From Hymenoscyphus infarciens (lineage: Eukaryota > Ascomycota > Leotiomycetes > Helotiales > Helotiaceae): a stretch of 64,000 bases of DNA. Where the stretch lies: assembly GCA_001414345.1 (NCBI GenBank), contig LLCB01000114.1, positions 62,001 to 126,000 of the forward strand, given 5' to 3'. Under the pieces are notes generated by a model, which did not search any database, was not told the origin of the DNA, and worked only from the letters and a program-made list of their open reading frames with translations. The position numbers and the translations under genes were made by a program. Positions 25,244 to 37,726 of the stretch are shown one piece after another. Numbering within the stretch: position 1 is the first letter of the stretch; each line of letters opens with the position of its first letter.

Positions 25244-28200
25244 GTTATAAGCTTAGTTAATAGATAAGATATTACTTCTATTATACTAGTTATATTAGCT
25301 TTATCTTCTTTTTATCTATTCTTATTTTCTTCTTAAAAGTACTACTTTTATAATAGTAAGCTTACTTTTAACTAAAAAAGTCCTTCTTACTAACTAAAAC
25401 TTATAACCTATATAGTATAACTGCTTCTTTTATATTACTTATTAAGAAAGAGTCTAGGAATACTTTAATCTAAATAGCTTTAATATTAAAAACGCTAATA
25501 AGCTTAAAAGACCTTATTCTATAATTAAATAGGTTATACTTAATAAGAATATTAGACTTAAAGAAGCCTAGCTTATAGTAAATAAAGCCTAAGATATACT
25601 CTTAGTAGCTTAATATATAAGAAGAGATCTACTAGAACTATCTCTTCTAGTAATAGCTAATAACGTTAAAGAGAACTTTAGAGACGATATTAAAAGATAT
25701 GCTTTTAAAATTAATAAGCTTTATATTATATAAAGTAAGATATATAAAGTTAGCTTCTAAATAGTAAGTACTATAGACGAGTCTATACTTTTAGAAGCCT
25801 AATCCTTACTTAAGTATATTAAGAAATTCGCTTCTTAGAACCTAATTTAAAAGCTTAAAAGTAACTTAATATTAATATTAAAAAGTATAAAAGATATAGT
25901 ATATATAAAATACTAAAATATACTTACTTAAACTAAATCGAGGTCTATAAACCTTAATTACTAGTTCTCTAACTAGAAACGCTACTATAACTAAGTAAAA
26001 AATTTTTAACTCTTAAAGATTAAAAGTCTACTTATAGTAAAAGACTTCTTAGATATAGTTTACTAAATTACTCTTACTTAGGTAATAAGTTAAAAGATAT
26101 AGTTAATTAATAATATAAAGCTTAAGAAAGGAGTTATATTACTTAATAATCTTATTAAAATGTTTTTAAGAATCTTATATAAATACTTTATATTAAAGAC
26201 TAGTAAGAAGGCTAGTAGGATATTCTCTATTCTTAGAGATAGAAGTGATAACCTATCTAATTCTAGGAATAGAGCTTAAAATAGAGGTTCTAATAATAAG
26301 AAATGTTTATATAAGACTAGTTAAAGATACTTTTAGAAACCTATTAACTACTAAACCTTAGAATTCGTACTTATTAGAAAGTATAATCCTACTCTTAATA
26401 ATCTCTTAGATAATAAAGAGTTAAAAGAGATTATATAGTACTTAAGAGTCTTATTCTAGATAGATCTCTAAAAGAAACTAATTAAAAAGTTCTCTATAAT
26501 ATAATCTAAGTTTAGAAAGAGATCTATAAGCTCTACTAGTAGTACTTAGAGGTTATTAAAATACTTTATTAGAAATATAAGTATTATAATCTTATTTTTA
26601 GAGCTTTTAACTAATCTAGAAAGGATAAACTAAGCCTTAAAATAAGGAATCTATACTTTCTTAGCTAAATATACTAGATATCTTCTTATAGATTTAATAT
26701 TCTTTAATAATTATAGAGTAGTCTATCTTATTAATAGTAAGAATATACTTATTCTAGGAACTTTTAAGTGCTTTAATAATATAGTAGAATTAAGAACGAC
26801 TAGTATTTTAATTAATAGAATAGGAATAAGAGTTATAAAGAACGTTCTTAAGAGTAAGAGAGAAAGTAACTTTATAGATCTAACGCTTACTAATATTACT
26901 ATTATTAAGAGCTTTTATTCTAATATTATCTTAGAAGTATATATTAGAGAATTTAGAGTATAGTATAATAGATATAACTATTTACTATACTTTAAACTAA
27001 TAAAGAATAATATAGTTATTAAATCTTTAATTTATATAGTAAACTTAGTCTTATTTAAATATAACTCTATTAATAACTATACTAAGCTTTAAAACCTTTA
27101 AGCTATATTTATTTTAATATACTTAATACTTTTTAAAAAGATTAATAAACACTTTTATAAAAAGATAAAAGATTATACTAAACTAAGAAGTAATTTAGTT
27201 AAAATATAGTATAAAAGATTAGAATATCTAGAATAGAAAGCTCTTAAAGCTCTAGTCTAGTTAGTTAAGAATATAAAAATTATAGATATTAAATAAGTAA
27301 AGTACTTATACTATACTCTATTATAACTTATACTTAAAATGTTATTTTAAGATATATTTTTAAGAATAAGAGTATATAACTATTTTAGTAGTACTTATAA
27401 GATCTATTTAACTTCTTAACTAGATATAATAGAGCTAAATAGCTTCTCTTAATAAAAGAGTAGTATAGTAAAAAGCTTTTTAGATTTATAATAATAAATA
27501 AGAGAGAAGAAACGATATTTAAAAAGCTTAGAAACTTTAAAAGATAGGTTAGATAGTAATATAGTCTTTTAATTTATAAGCTTAAGTATAATAATAATAA
27601 ATTAGTAATCTTATAATATAGAGTATTAGAATATACTTTATAGACTATAGAAATTAGAATAGACTTAGAGCTTATACTAACTTATACTTATAAGCTAAAT
27701 AGAGAGATAGAGAGAGTAGAATAAGAAGTAATTATATACTTAATTAAAATATTATCTACTACTAACTTATTATAATACTTCTAAACTAAGTTAACTATAG
27801 CTAGAATCTAGCTCTATAATATAAGTCTTAACTAAAGAAATAAGTTTAAGATACTAAATAAGATACTTTTATTATAGTTTAATAATTATTTTTATTAGTA
27901 TAATTTAAAGTTTAAAAACTTAGTAATAAAAGACTTTAGACTAGATTAGAATAGAACCTATGTTTATAGATCTAAAGCTTATTTACTAAAAAAGGAGAGA
28001 GAATAAGAAGTTAAGAAAAGAGCTTTTAAAGTTAATCTTAGAGCTTATATAGGTTATTTAGTTAGGTATATCTTATTAAATATCTACTATATCTAAGTTC
28101 TATAGCTTAATTAAGTTATTATAACTTAGAACGTTATATTTAATAAAGAAATCTTTTATATACTAGAATATAAAAAGGTAGAATAATAACCTATTATAAT

Positions 28201-29239
28201 TACTTATATAGTAGTATAGTATATAGTTAAGTAGAAGTAATAGAATATTAAAGCTCTACTTAAAAGTATTAATATATATAAAATAGAGAGCGTAGGAAAA
28301 CTAAAACTAGGAGCTAAACTAGTAAGAGATATCTTATCTAAAGCTACTAATATACTAAGTAAAGCTTTAATTAGTTAGAACTTAAGAGTAAGACTAGAAA
28401 AGAGAGATATAATCTCTTTTAGGTTTAGACTTCTATTACTTAGAATAATACCTAAACCTAAAAGTATACTAGAGTAGGTTATAAGCTTTTAAAATAAGTA
28501 AAATATAAGAATCTCTTAATAAACTATAAGACTCTCTTAATAAGTACTTATAGAATTCTTCTAACTATAAAATAATATTAAAAGTATAAAAGGCTTAAGT
28601 AGTCTATTAATTAGAATAAGTAATAGAATACTAGAAGGAATCTCTTAATAAAATAGAGAGAGTAGGCCTCTTTAATAATAAAGTAGTATATAAGAAAGAA
28701 CTCTTAATATACTAGTTCTAGAAACTTCTAATATAAAGTTAACTAAGAAGTAGAGAATAATAAATATAGAAAGTAAAAACTTAAAAGAGCTTAAAATAAA
28801 GTAAAGATATATAAAGAAAGTATATCTACTTATATTAAGAAAGAGTAGAAGAGATTAACCTAGAAGAGAGAATATTAAAGATATAATAATCTCTACTCTA
28901 TTAGCTATATTAATTAAAATAGAGCTTTAATAGACTATTCTAGAATATTTAAATTATTTCTTTAATACTTTTTAGCTTTTATTAAAGAGTATAGTATTAA
29001 ATAAGAAGGACTTATAAGATATCTATTATATTATTATAATAGTAATAATAAGAGAAGAAACGCCTTTAAAGCTTAGATATTTATACTTTTATTAGTTAAA
29101 ACTACTAAAAGAACTAAAATTATAAAGAGAACTTATAAACTATCTACTTAGTAAGTACTTTAAAAACGATTTAGAGCTTAAAATTAAGAACCTAGAGAAG
29201 AGGAAATACTAGTATATAATTAAAAGATAGAATATTAAA

Positions 29240-30420
29240 ATAAAACTATTACTTTTAAAATAGGTATTTATATATAAATATAACTCTATAAACTATGTAA
29301 TTTAATACTAAGCTTAGCTTATAGTTAGAGGTAATCTCTAATAAGAAGATACTATTCTTTTAATATATACTATTATACTTATAATAAGATTATTCTAAAT
29401 AGCTATAGTAATAGCTACTAGATTTAACTTAGAGATTAAGTAATATAATATTATAAACACGTTTATTAACGTAGAAAGGGATATAAAAGCTTCTTTAATA
29501 GCTTATTAACTTCTAGATAGATATTAATAAAAAAGACTATATATTAAATTAGATAGAGTACTTTATAAGTTAAGAGATTCCCTAGCTCTATAGTTTAAAC
29601 ACTTTATAACTACTCTTTAAGAATATAGCTTAATACTTTATTTAGAAGAGCTTTATATTTATATAGATCTTTTAAAGAAGGTTTTTATAATCTTTTATAT
29701 AGATAATATATAAATAATATACTATTAAGATAATATATCTCTAGTAAGAGTTATAATAGATAAACTAAAGCTTTTATATAAACTATACTTACTTAGTAAT
29801 ATAGAATAATATCTTAGAGTAAAAGTCTATAAAGATAGAGTATAGAAAAAGATATAACTCTCTTATAATATATATATTAAATAATTTACTAAATAATTTA
29901 AGTTTATTAATAAAGATTATCTAAGTATACTACTTCTAATATATAAACTAAAAAAGAATTAAGAAATAGTAAAACCTATGTTTATAAAGTTCTATTAGAA
30001 GAAGGTAGGTTTAGTACTTTATATAGTAATTATAATATAACTAGATATTATATTTACTACTTCCTAGCTTTTATACTTCTTAACTAACCTAAATAATAAA
30101 TATATAGCTATAATAAATTAGTATATTTAATACTTATTTAAGATAAGGTTTTTAGGAATTATATATAAGAGAGAGCTTAGAGGTATATAACTAGTACTTA
30201 TCTTAGATATATTATATACTAATAATCTAAAAACTTAAAGATCTTCTAATAGATATATAATATTATTATTTAATAGACTTATAGCTTAAGAAGCCTTATA
30301 ATAAGATATAATTATAATATTAATAATAGAAGCTAAGCTTTTAAGAGTAAAGTAGCTAAGTATAGAAATAATAGTATTAAAACGTCTTTTTAGAGAACTA
30401 TAGCTTAATTTAGATAAGAT
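29240..30420 (+). pseudogene. Copia reverse transcriptase and RNase H relic
   Basis: The clearest protein relic in the block. VFIYKYNSINYVI*Y matches KWVFKxKxxxxGxIxRYKARLVARG (29255-29330). INTFINVERDIKAS matches DVxxAFLNG (29450-29490); YIDNI replaces the catalytic YIDD (near 29695-29712); then come forms of LGxxxWFLG, RPDIxFAxS and the RNase H segment TxSTTEAE (LITEAKLLRVK near 30330-30355). Stops sit at Gln, Trp and Arg positions, as RIP predicts. Confidence 0.85.
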
Positions 30421-30999
30421 ATAGAATATATTCTATAATAATTAATAAACTATTTAATTAATTACTAGAGAAAATAAGAGAATATCTATAAAGCTTTAAT
30501 ATATAAATATTTAGAATATATAGCTTTATTAGAAGTATTAGAAAGGATCTTTCTAAGTTACTTATTTACTAATAAATAATATACTAGTAAATAAACTTAT
30601 AAAAAACTTATTTAGATATAAATTCGAATATTTTAGAGCTTTACTTAATCTCTAGAACGCTTATTTACTTAGTAAAACACTCTCTTAAGAAGTAAAAGTA
30701 TACTATTTTTAAGTTAAAAACACTCTTCTAGAATAGTAAATAATACTCTCTATTATTTTTATATATTAATATACTTTACTTTATTATTTTACTTATATAT
30801 TTTTAAGAAGTTTTATTCTTTTTTATATTATAATTATTTAGAGAGTATTATAAGCTTATTTTAGATTTTATTTATTTATTTAATTATTATATACTTAGTA
30901 ATTAAGTATTATAAGACCCTTCTAAGAAGCGTAGTTAAATATAAATATAAAGTTTTAAAGAAACTAACTACTACTATATAAATATAAAGTATACTAACT

Positions 31000-32430
31000 A
31001 ACTAATAATACTTTTTCTAATACTTAGAAATAGTTTTATTAAGAGTAGTAAGTACTATACTTATTTTATTAAGAGTATTACTAAGATTAATACTATTAGA
31101 CTTATTATTATTATTATTATTCTTAGACTTCTTACTCTTAGAAATATCCTTCTTACGCTTATAGCTCTTTAAAGAACGCTTAGAATAGTTATTAGTAAAC
31201 TTCTTAAAAGATAACTTCTTAGAAACTAACTTTATAGAAGTAGTTTTCTTTAAAATAGTCTTTCTTAAAATAGACTTTAGAATAGATTTTTTAGGATAGC
31301 TTTTTAAAAGAACCTTTAAAGGCTTTTAGATAGACTTTTACTACTTAGAAAAGAAGGTATTATCTTTACTATAAATAGTAGAACTCTTATAAGAAGTACT
31401 CTAGCTCTTAGTTTAACTATAAGTATTAGCTCTTATAAGTAGAGTACTATTTAAGATAGAAGTTATAAAAGGAGTACTCTTAAGAATATAGTTACTATAT
31501 TTTAAAACCTTAGAAGTATTACTATCTAGTTTATTATTAAAAGTAGGACTCTAAAAGCTATTAAGCTCTTTATAGTAATAAGTATAGTTTAAAACTAAGA
31601 ATAACTAAGAGCTTCTAAAACCTTATTTAAGTCTTATATAGATTATACTATATAACTTCTTTTACTTCTAAATCTATAAAATTAGCTAAAGAAATAAAAT
31701 AAAAAGTAAAAGATTAATTAAATAAAGCTTTATATAAACTTTATTACTAATATTAGTTTAATATTTCTTAAGATTTTTAGTTAAAGTAATTATAAAAAGG
31801 AGATAAATACTTAATAACGTTTTATAAGAGTATTTAATAGTATAGTTAAAATAATATACTACTTTTTTAGACTCTATATTATAGTAGTAACTAGTTAATT
31901 TACTAGCTACTATAGAAGTAATATAGCTCTTATAAAGAGCTTCTTAAAAATTTAAAATATTAGAATAAGCTTTGTTAATAGAAGACGTAGTAAGTAAGCC
32001 TTTACTACTAACGGTTAGATACTCGACGTTATTACTAGGAAGTTTGTTTAAGAGCCTAGTATTAATAGCTAGAAGCTCTTTAAGAAGTTTTTTAGGTTTA
32101 AGATTATCTTTAGAAGCTTAATATTAATTAGAGCTTATAACTTTTAACTTCTCTAGCTTATTTTTAAAGATATTAATAGTATAAAATCTACTAAGTATAC
32201 TACCTTAAGGTATAACTAGACTAGAAGAGGAAATATATAAGAGATTCGATATTTAATATTCTTATATAGTTAGCTAAAGTATAGTATAAGGATTAATAAG
32301 CTTAAAAGAACTTATAAGTATATAATACCTAAGTTCTAATTTATTAATTATATATTTAACGCTTTCTTTATTAACTTTATCTTTATAATACTTACTTTCC
32401 TTAGTAACTTTAGCTTTATAATACTTATAA
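31000..32430 (-). pseudogene. Antisense Lys/Ser/Asn-rich frame downstream of copia pol
   Basis: On the minus strand, opposite to pol, one frame runs from about 32420 down to 31020, some 460 codons, with about two dozen TAA/TAG codons in all and long clean stretches. It starts around KVTKESKYYKDKVNKESVKY, has a middle segment with NNVEYLTVSSKGLLTTSS (near 32000), and ends in a basic tail (KKTTSIKLVSKKLSFKKF) and an Asn run. It lies wholly after the pol C-terminus and before the 3' LTR. Family unknown; it may be an accessory antisense ORF or a captured host gene. Confidence 0.45.
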
Positions 32431-32698
32431 ACGAGTATAGGCCTAGTATTTATAGAAGTCTTATTATCTAGAAGATAAGAGATCTAGGAGAGAGGCTATT
32501 TTAGTTAATATAAGAGCCTAGAAAAGGTAAATATAAGCTTTATACTATAGTTTTTTATTAAGTAGCGTGTATTATAGTAGTCTAGTAGTAGTAAGAGAGT
32601 TTTAAGGAAGTTATAAAAAGAAAAGAAAGAGTTTAAGTTATTAAATCTATATATATAGTAAATAACGCTTTTCTAATTAAGAAAGGTTATTTAAGAGG

Positions 32699-32875
32699 TA
32701 TATTATAAGATAAAGGTAGGTTAGATAAAGGATTACCTAATAATTCTTATCTTTTAAGTAAGAAGTATAGTATTTAAAGCCTTATACTCTCCTCTATAGT
32801 TCTAGGAATTAAGTATCTACTTTAACTTTACTTTACTTATTCTATACTCTTAATATAGCTTCTGTAATCGCTATA
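32699..32875 (+). repeat. 3' LTR of the copia element, 177 bp
   Basis: Direct repeat of 25067-25243. It is followed at 32883-32920 by a short tandem run of CTTTATAG. Confidence 0.85.
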
Positions 32876-32953
32876 AGTTAAGTAACTTTATAGCTTTATA
32901 GCTTTATAGCTTTATAGTTTTACTCTAGGACATTTACTAGTATCTCTCTAGAA

Positions 32954-33291
32954 GCCTCTCTTCTAATCCTCTAATTCTCTAATTATCTCTTCTCTAACCC
33001 TCTAACCCTCTAATCCTCTAACTCTCTAACTCTCTAACCCTCTAATCCTCTAACTCTCTAACTCTCTAACCCTCTAATCCTCTAACCCTCTAATCCTCTA
33101 ACTCTCTAATCCCCTAGCCCTCTAATCCTCTAATCCTCTAATCCTCTAATCCTCTAATCCCCTAACTCTCTAATCCTCTAATCCCCTAATTCTCCTAATC
33201 TATCTCTCTTCTAATCCCCTAATCCCTTAATCCTCTAACCCTCTAAACCTCTAACTCTCTAATCCTCTATTCCTCTAATCTCTTAACCTCT
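32954..33291. repeat. Degenerate octamer satellite (CTCTAAYC)n
   Basis: About 340 bp made almost only of the octamer CCTCTAAY (variants CCCTCTAA, ACTCTCTA). The complement is TTAGAGGR, which differs from the fungal telomere repeat TTAGGG by two inserted bases. It lies right between the copia element and the change to gene-bearing sequence. Confidence 0.9.
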
Positions 33292-33317
33292 ATAAAAGAA
33301 ACAAGCTAATACTAAGA

Positions 33318-33535
33318 AACTATAAACTATAAACTATAAACTATAAACCACAAATCATAAACTATCAACTCTTCACATACAGCTTATAGCTTACAGCTTA
33401 TAGCCTATAAAAGAACTAGATTAATTTTCAGATTAATTTTCAGCTTAATTTTCAATTTTTTTTTTTATTTTTTTTTTTTATTTTTTTTAATTTTTTTTTT
33501 TTTTATTCTTCAATTTTTTATTCTTTTCATTTTTT
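33318..33535. repeat. Short tandem repeats and poly-T at the compartment edge
   Basis: (ACTATAA)n at 33318-33352, GCTTATA-type repeats near 33381-33410, ATTAATTTTCAG repeats near 33420-33455, and a T-rich tract (33452-33535) with scattered A and C. A poly-T of this kind could be the A-tail of a minus-strand retroposon, but no body is recognisable. Confidence 0.6.
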
Positions 33536-34657
33536 ATTCTTCGACTTTAAGTTTGAGTTTAAGAAAGAATAACGATTATTAGGAAGATACTAACGTTTAA
33601 AGATATAGAGATATAGAGGTATAGTAAGTAGTTTAGATATAGTAGATAATACTTATTAAGTTTAGATAATACTTATTAGCTTACTACTACTATAAGAGAT
33701 TAAGAAGAAATAGAGTAAGCTACGTATATACCTAGGTATAGAGTAAGAGTTTTAGAGAGTCTAGTAAGACAGGCTTCTTACTTAATACAAAGCGTTATTC
33801 TCTTCCCTTCTTAGCTTAGTAGTAGATAGGTAAACTTATTATTGAACTAGGAGAGTGCGAACTAGATGGACCTTGAGAATTTCTACTTGTTATGAGGATA
33901 ATGAAACCTTATATACCTTTATACTTTCTTCTTAGGGGTTCTTGGTTCTTGGTTCTTGGTTCTTGGTTCTTGGTTCTTGGTTCTTGGTTCTTAGTTCTTG
34001 GTTTTGTAAGTATCTTTAGGTTACTATACCTAGTAATAACTCATTCTCGATATCAAGTAGCATGGGAAAACCAGGAATGTGTATTCATCAAATTTTTCTT
34101 CAATTTCCTACCAACGAAATCTCTCATTCAGCAAAGCCCCTTTTTCTTTTGTCTTCCATTCCCATCTTTCCCATATCAACACCCCCAAAAGATCAATCAA
34201 TGCCGCCATCAATACTTCCAAATATCGACAACAACAACAACAACAAAAAGATCAAGTACCACTCAGCAATGTAGTCTCCTTTCATCCCTAGGAGAAGAAG
34301 GCATCAGAGGCGACGCACACCGAGGAAAAAAGGAACCTTGGTATTCGGTATTTCGGTTTGTGCTCACTCGCTTATTCCCCATGAATGCCCCATCCATCCA
34401 TCCATCCATCTATCCATCCCCATCCATCCATCCACAAACTCCAGATTTTTCCGTAAAAAAGCCTAGCTTGGCTCTAGCCATGTCGATAATTACCATGATG
34501 CAAAAACAAAAAGCAAAAAAGGCAAAAAACAAAATATCCCCCCCCCCATGCTCTCAAAAACGCCCGCTCCAAAAACTACAAAAACTTTCACAAAATCCAG
34601 TCCAAGTAACCATTTCAGACAATTCACATCTCATCCCACCCAAGGCGAGCGAGACAT
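33536..34657. other. Transition zone and 3' flank of the CAF-1 gene; (GGTTCTT)n array
   Basis: Base composition changes from AT-rich to ordinary at about 33,780-33,850. A tandem array of the heptamer GGTTCTT occupies about 33,937-34,005. Short (CAACAA)n and (CATC)n runs lie at 34,228-34,250 and 34,394-34,430. No gene is supported; the last part is probably the 3' UTR of the minus-strand gene that ends at 34,658. Confidence 0.6.
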
Positions 34658-36629
34658 TTACAATCCACCCATCCCCGCCTCCTCCACAACAACCCATCTC
34701 TTATCTGCCTCCTTGCTACCAACTCGCTTGCACAAAGTCTCAAGCGTACCTCTAACGGCAGCAGCCGGGCGACCAGGAAACTGCTTCTTAAGAACCTCAA
34801 TGAGTCCCACCTTGGTAAGATTAGAACCTTGAACCGCCTCAAGAAATTGCGGGATGTCGTTTGCTCCAAGGAATTTCTTGGGTTTATCATCTTTTCCCTT
34901 GGTACTCTTTGGTGCATTGAGTCCGAGTGTCTTGGTGGATTTGTTTGCAGATGAAGCTTGGGGGAGGATGTTGTTTGCGTCCGTGACTTTCTTTGCGGTC
35001 AACGGGGCGCGTGGAGGATCCATGGTGGTGGGGACGGCAGAAGGCCAATATGCAGTAGAGAATGGGTCGATGGATTGGAGTTTTGAATCTTGAAATTGTT
35101 AGCGAAGTCATGGACAAAGGGGGTCATAAAACTTACCGAGAATAATCTCCATTCGATATGGCATCATCTTCACATTGGTATTTCTCTTGTGCTTATCCTC
35201 CCAGCAAAGACCAGTTGAAATTGGTTCCAAGTCGTTATTTCCGTGGGTCGCCGTTCGTCTTCCGTTCGCCAATTCATCATTCTCATCATCGAGGAAACCC
35301 TCCATATCCTCTCCATCCTCGATATCTTCCTCCTCCTCTCCATCACTCATGCAATCTTCCGCATCTTCGTCCTCAATCCATTCTGCTTCACTGTCATAAT
35401 CGTAATTCTTATCTGGCAGCTCCTTGCTCCAAGGATTTCTAGCCAACTTCGCCATGCCATTCACTGGTCGACTCGTATATGTACCGCGATATGGAGGTCT
35501 AACGTCTTCTGCATGCATGATGATCTTGACTGGAACCTTCCGCAACAACTCCCACATTCGCTTGATTTGAGAATTTTGAGAATCGGTCGTCAAGTCAATA
35601 ACTCGTGAGGAAGCTCCAGAAAACTCGGTCATAATGTCCCGGACTGGCATAGGATATTTTCCACGTCGAACATTGTTACCGGGTAGATGAAAGAGAGAGG
35701 TGGCATCGAAGGGTTGGACGCTTCCTGGGCTCCTCTCTCCGGACATGTAGCGATCGATAGCATTTTGTGTTGATACAACTCCCTCCTCGTCTCTCTCGAA
35801 TCGATTGACCTTGGCAAGGGTAACATCGGCGTGAATGAAGAATTCAGGGAATGTCTTCTCGTAATGTGACAGGACTGGTTTTCGAGGAGTTGTTGCAGCA
35901 GGACTCGTGCCTTCGGCGAGGAGGCTCGGGTTTGAAGTTTGCGGACCAGGACTCATCGAAGTACGTCCCCCACTATCCATGCTTCCTCGTCGACCACTAG
36001 AAGATGTAGCTGGTACAGCAAAGAAGGTGCTGAGCTTCTTTTGTGAGCGTTCCTTCTTCTGCTTCTCCTCCTCGAGCTTCTTCTTTTCGTCGTCTTTCTT
36101 TTTCTTTTCCTCCTCCCGCTTGCGTTTCTTTTCTGCCGTGGCAGCACGCTTCTTCTCCAATTCAGCCTCCTTTACTTTTCGCTCCGCCTCCTTCTCAGCA
36201 GCCTTCCGTGCTTTCTCTTCAGCATTCACCTTTTCTTTTTGTGTCTTCTCAGCCTCCTTCAACAACCTCATCTCCTCCTTCTCAGCAAACGTCAATTTCG
36301 TCTTTTTGGCGGGAGGCGGCGGATTTCCATTCAAAGCAGTGAAAGCAGACGGACTAGCAGTATTCGAAGGTCCCGCAACAGCAGCAACCATAGGCGAGTG
36401 GGCGATGTCAGAAGGCGTATCAGGTCCCACGTCACTTAAATCTGACGAATCTTCTCTCATTGTGTGGGGGTGGAGTGAATCTGGTCGGGAGGAGGAGTCG
36501 TTGGATTCAATGCCTAGGGTGGTTTGTAAGTATACTGAAAAGGAAAGGTGAGGCTTTGAAGTAGATGTTACCTTCAAAAGTATCGTGATCCCTCTTTTGA
36601 GGTCGGGGGGAGGGTTGGGTGGACGCCAT
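34658..36629 (-). CDS. CAC1: Chromatin assembly factor 1 large subunit (CAF-1 p150/Rlf2 type)
   Basis: Three exons: 36572-36629, 35137-36513, 34658-35088, giving 621 residues; both introns (58 and 48 bases) are GT-AG and keep frame. The protein is the histone H3-H4 chaperone subunit that brings CAF-1 to replicating DNA in the nucleus. Visible: a Lys/Glu/Arg-rich coiled-coil (residues about 89-177), followed directly by QKKLSTFF (177-184), a perfect PCNA-interaction (PIP) box; a conserved segment FPEFFIHADVTLAKVNRF; RPPYRGTY; DYDSEAEW followed by a long acidic stretch, the CAF-1 acidic histone-binding region; and a C-terminal winged-helix-like domain (FLEAVQGSNLTKVGLIEVLK ... KEADKRW). The start is the first ATG, before a short 19-codon exon. 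It is a single housekeeping gene next to the AT-rich block. Confidence 0.92.
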
Positions 36630-37726
36630 ATTTGAGGGTGTCTTGCGTCCGAGTCGCGTTCTGTGACTTCTTATCTTGCACCTCCCACAAAGATGCAGAT
36701 GATGCAGATGATGCAGAGCACTTGAAAGAAAGCAAGAAGTAGATGTCGGTAGAAAGATGAGGTTCAAAGCATCTGAAGAGCCATTGGTGTTGTGTTGTCA
36801 AGATTCAAGGATGTTGAGAGGTTCGTGGTGGTTCGTGAAGGAAAGATTGAGATGTCAGACGCGACTTCCCTAAAGTGGTTTAAGGTTCGCGTTTGGGCAC
36901 GTGCCGCCTTGGGCTGGAGGAAAATTGGGGGGTAAAGCGGCAGGCAATACTTTTGGTATTGTGCTTGAGAGGCTTTCTTAAATTCTTGTAAGTCAATCAA
37001 AATTGGAGTCATCCAGTCAATCATTGAGTTTGACTCATCGCAGGCTAACACGTCCAGCGGCAATTACACACGGCGTTCTGTGAACCATCAACTAGTCAAA
37101 TAAAATTCTGAACAGGAAAATTTCCCTATAGCTTTATTAATCTCTCATTAGTGAAATTTCACACTCTTCTCTCACTTTTCGTTATCACCAATCACAGTAT
37201 ACAGTTACCCCATTCACACCTCACTTCACCAACACAATCACTCAATGAAGCCAAAAACTACTAATGCTGCAACTCATCCCACCTTCCATTATTATCTCCA
37301 AGCTTTGTACCATGAAACTATCTCATGTACAACTATCTCACTCACCCAAACGGTCAAACCATGCAAATGCCGCTGCAAAAAATAAACCAAAAAAACGAAC
37401 GAACACGATCATCTCTAGGACGCCTCGCTATCAACAACCCTTAGCCTCCGCTCCGATGCCAAACTGAAAAAAGACTGAAAAAAGGGAGTATACACAAATC
37501 GAGTCCTCGACCTCGGAGCCAGCCCAAAAAAAGCCCAGACAGAAACACCACGAATAGGTTATATATAAAAAAAACTCCCAGATATCCAGACCCTTTGAAA
37601 AAACGCCCTTGAAAATGCATGAATGGTGAAAGAAACACTTTATAATCCATCCCCTTCAATTGAACTTTCCTTTCCCCCGGGGTATATCCTCCCAAAGTTC
37701 CCTTTTTTGGCTCGCTCTTCTCTCCT
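36630..37726. promoter_or_regulatory. Intergenic: upstream region of CAC1 and 3' flank of the next gene
   Basis: No coding support. The CAC1-proximal part (36,630-37,100) should hold its promoter; a CACGTG palindrome lies at 36,898-36,903. The rest (37,100-37,726), with A-rich runs, is probably the 3' UTR of the minus-strand gene ending at 37,727. Confidence 0.4.

Larger units (their letters stand above)
25067..32875 (+). mobile_element. Ty1/copia LTR retrotransposon, 7.8 kb, RIP-inactivated
   Basis: Short direct LTRs of 177 bp (25067-25243 and 32699-32875) bound the element. In order on the plus strand: gag-like sequence (about 25300-26300), protease (LLIDLIFFNN near 26680-26715, family LLIDSGxSxH), integrase (about 26900-28100), reverse transcriptase and RNase H (29240-30420) and a pol C-terminus (to about 30720). 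Integrase before RT defines the copia type. About 2 kb lie between pol and the 3' LTR and hold an antisense frame. No clean target duplication: AAGTT occurs at both edges but overlaps the LTR ends. All frames are full of TAA/TAG. Confidence 0.88.

Noticed and set aside
32954..33291. A true telomere
   Set aside because: The unit is an octamer, degenerate, and continues into normal gene-bearing sequence on one side and a retroelement on the other.
33892..34755. Plus-strand open frame of 287 codons next to the AT-rich edge
   Set aside because: It begins in the GGTTCTT heptamer array, which by itself gives a repeating seven-residue peptide, and continues through low-complexity sequence with no domain. 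It also overlaps the end of the CAF-1 gene on the other strand.
35089..35136. Suspected frameshift at the second CAF-1 intron
   Set aside because: A careful recount shows that the GT-AG junction keeps frame (ILDSKLQSIDPFSTAYW), so the gene is intact.
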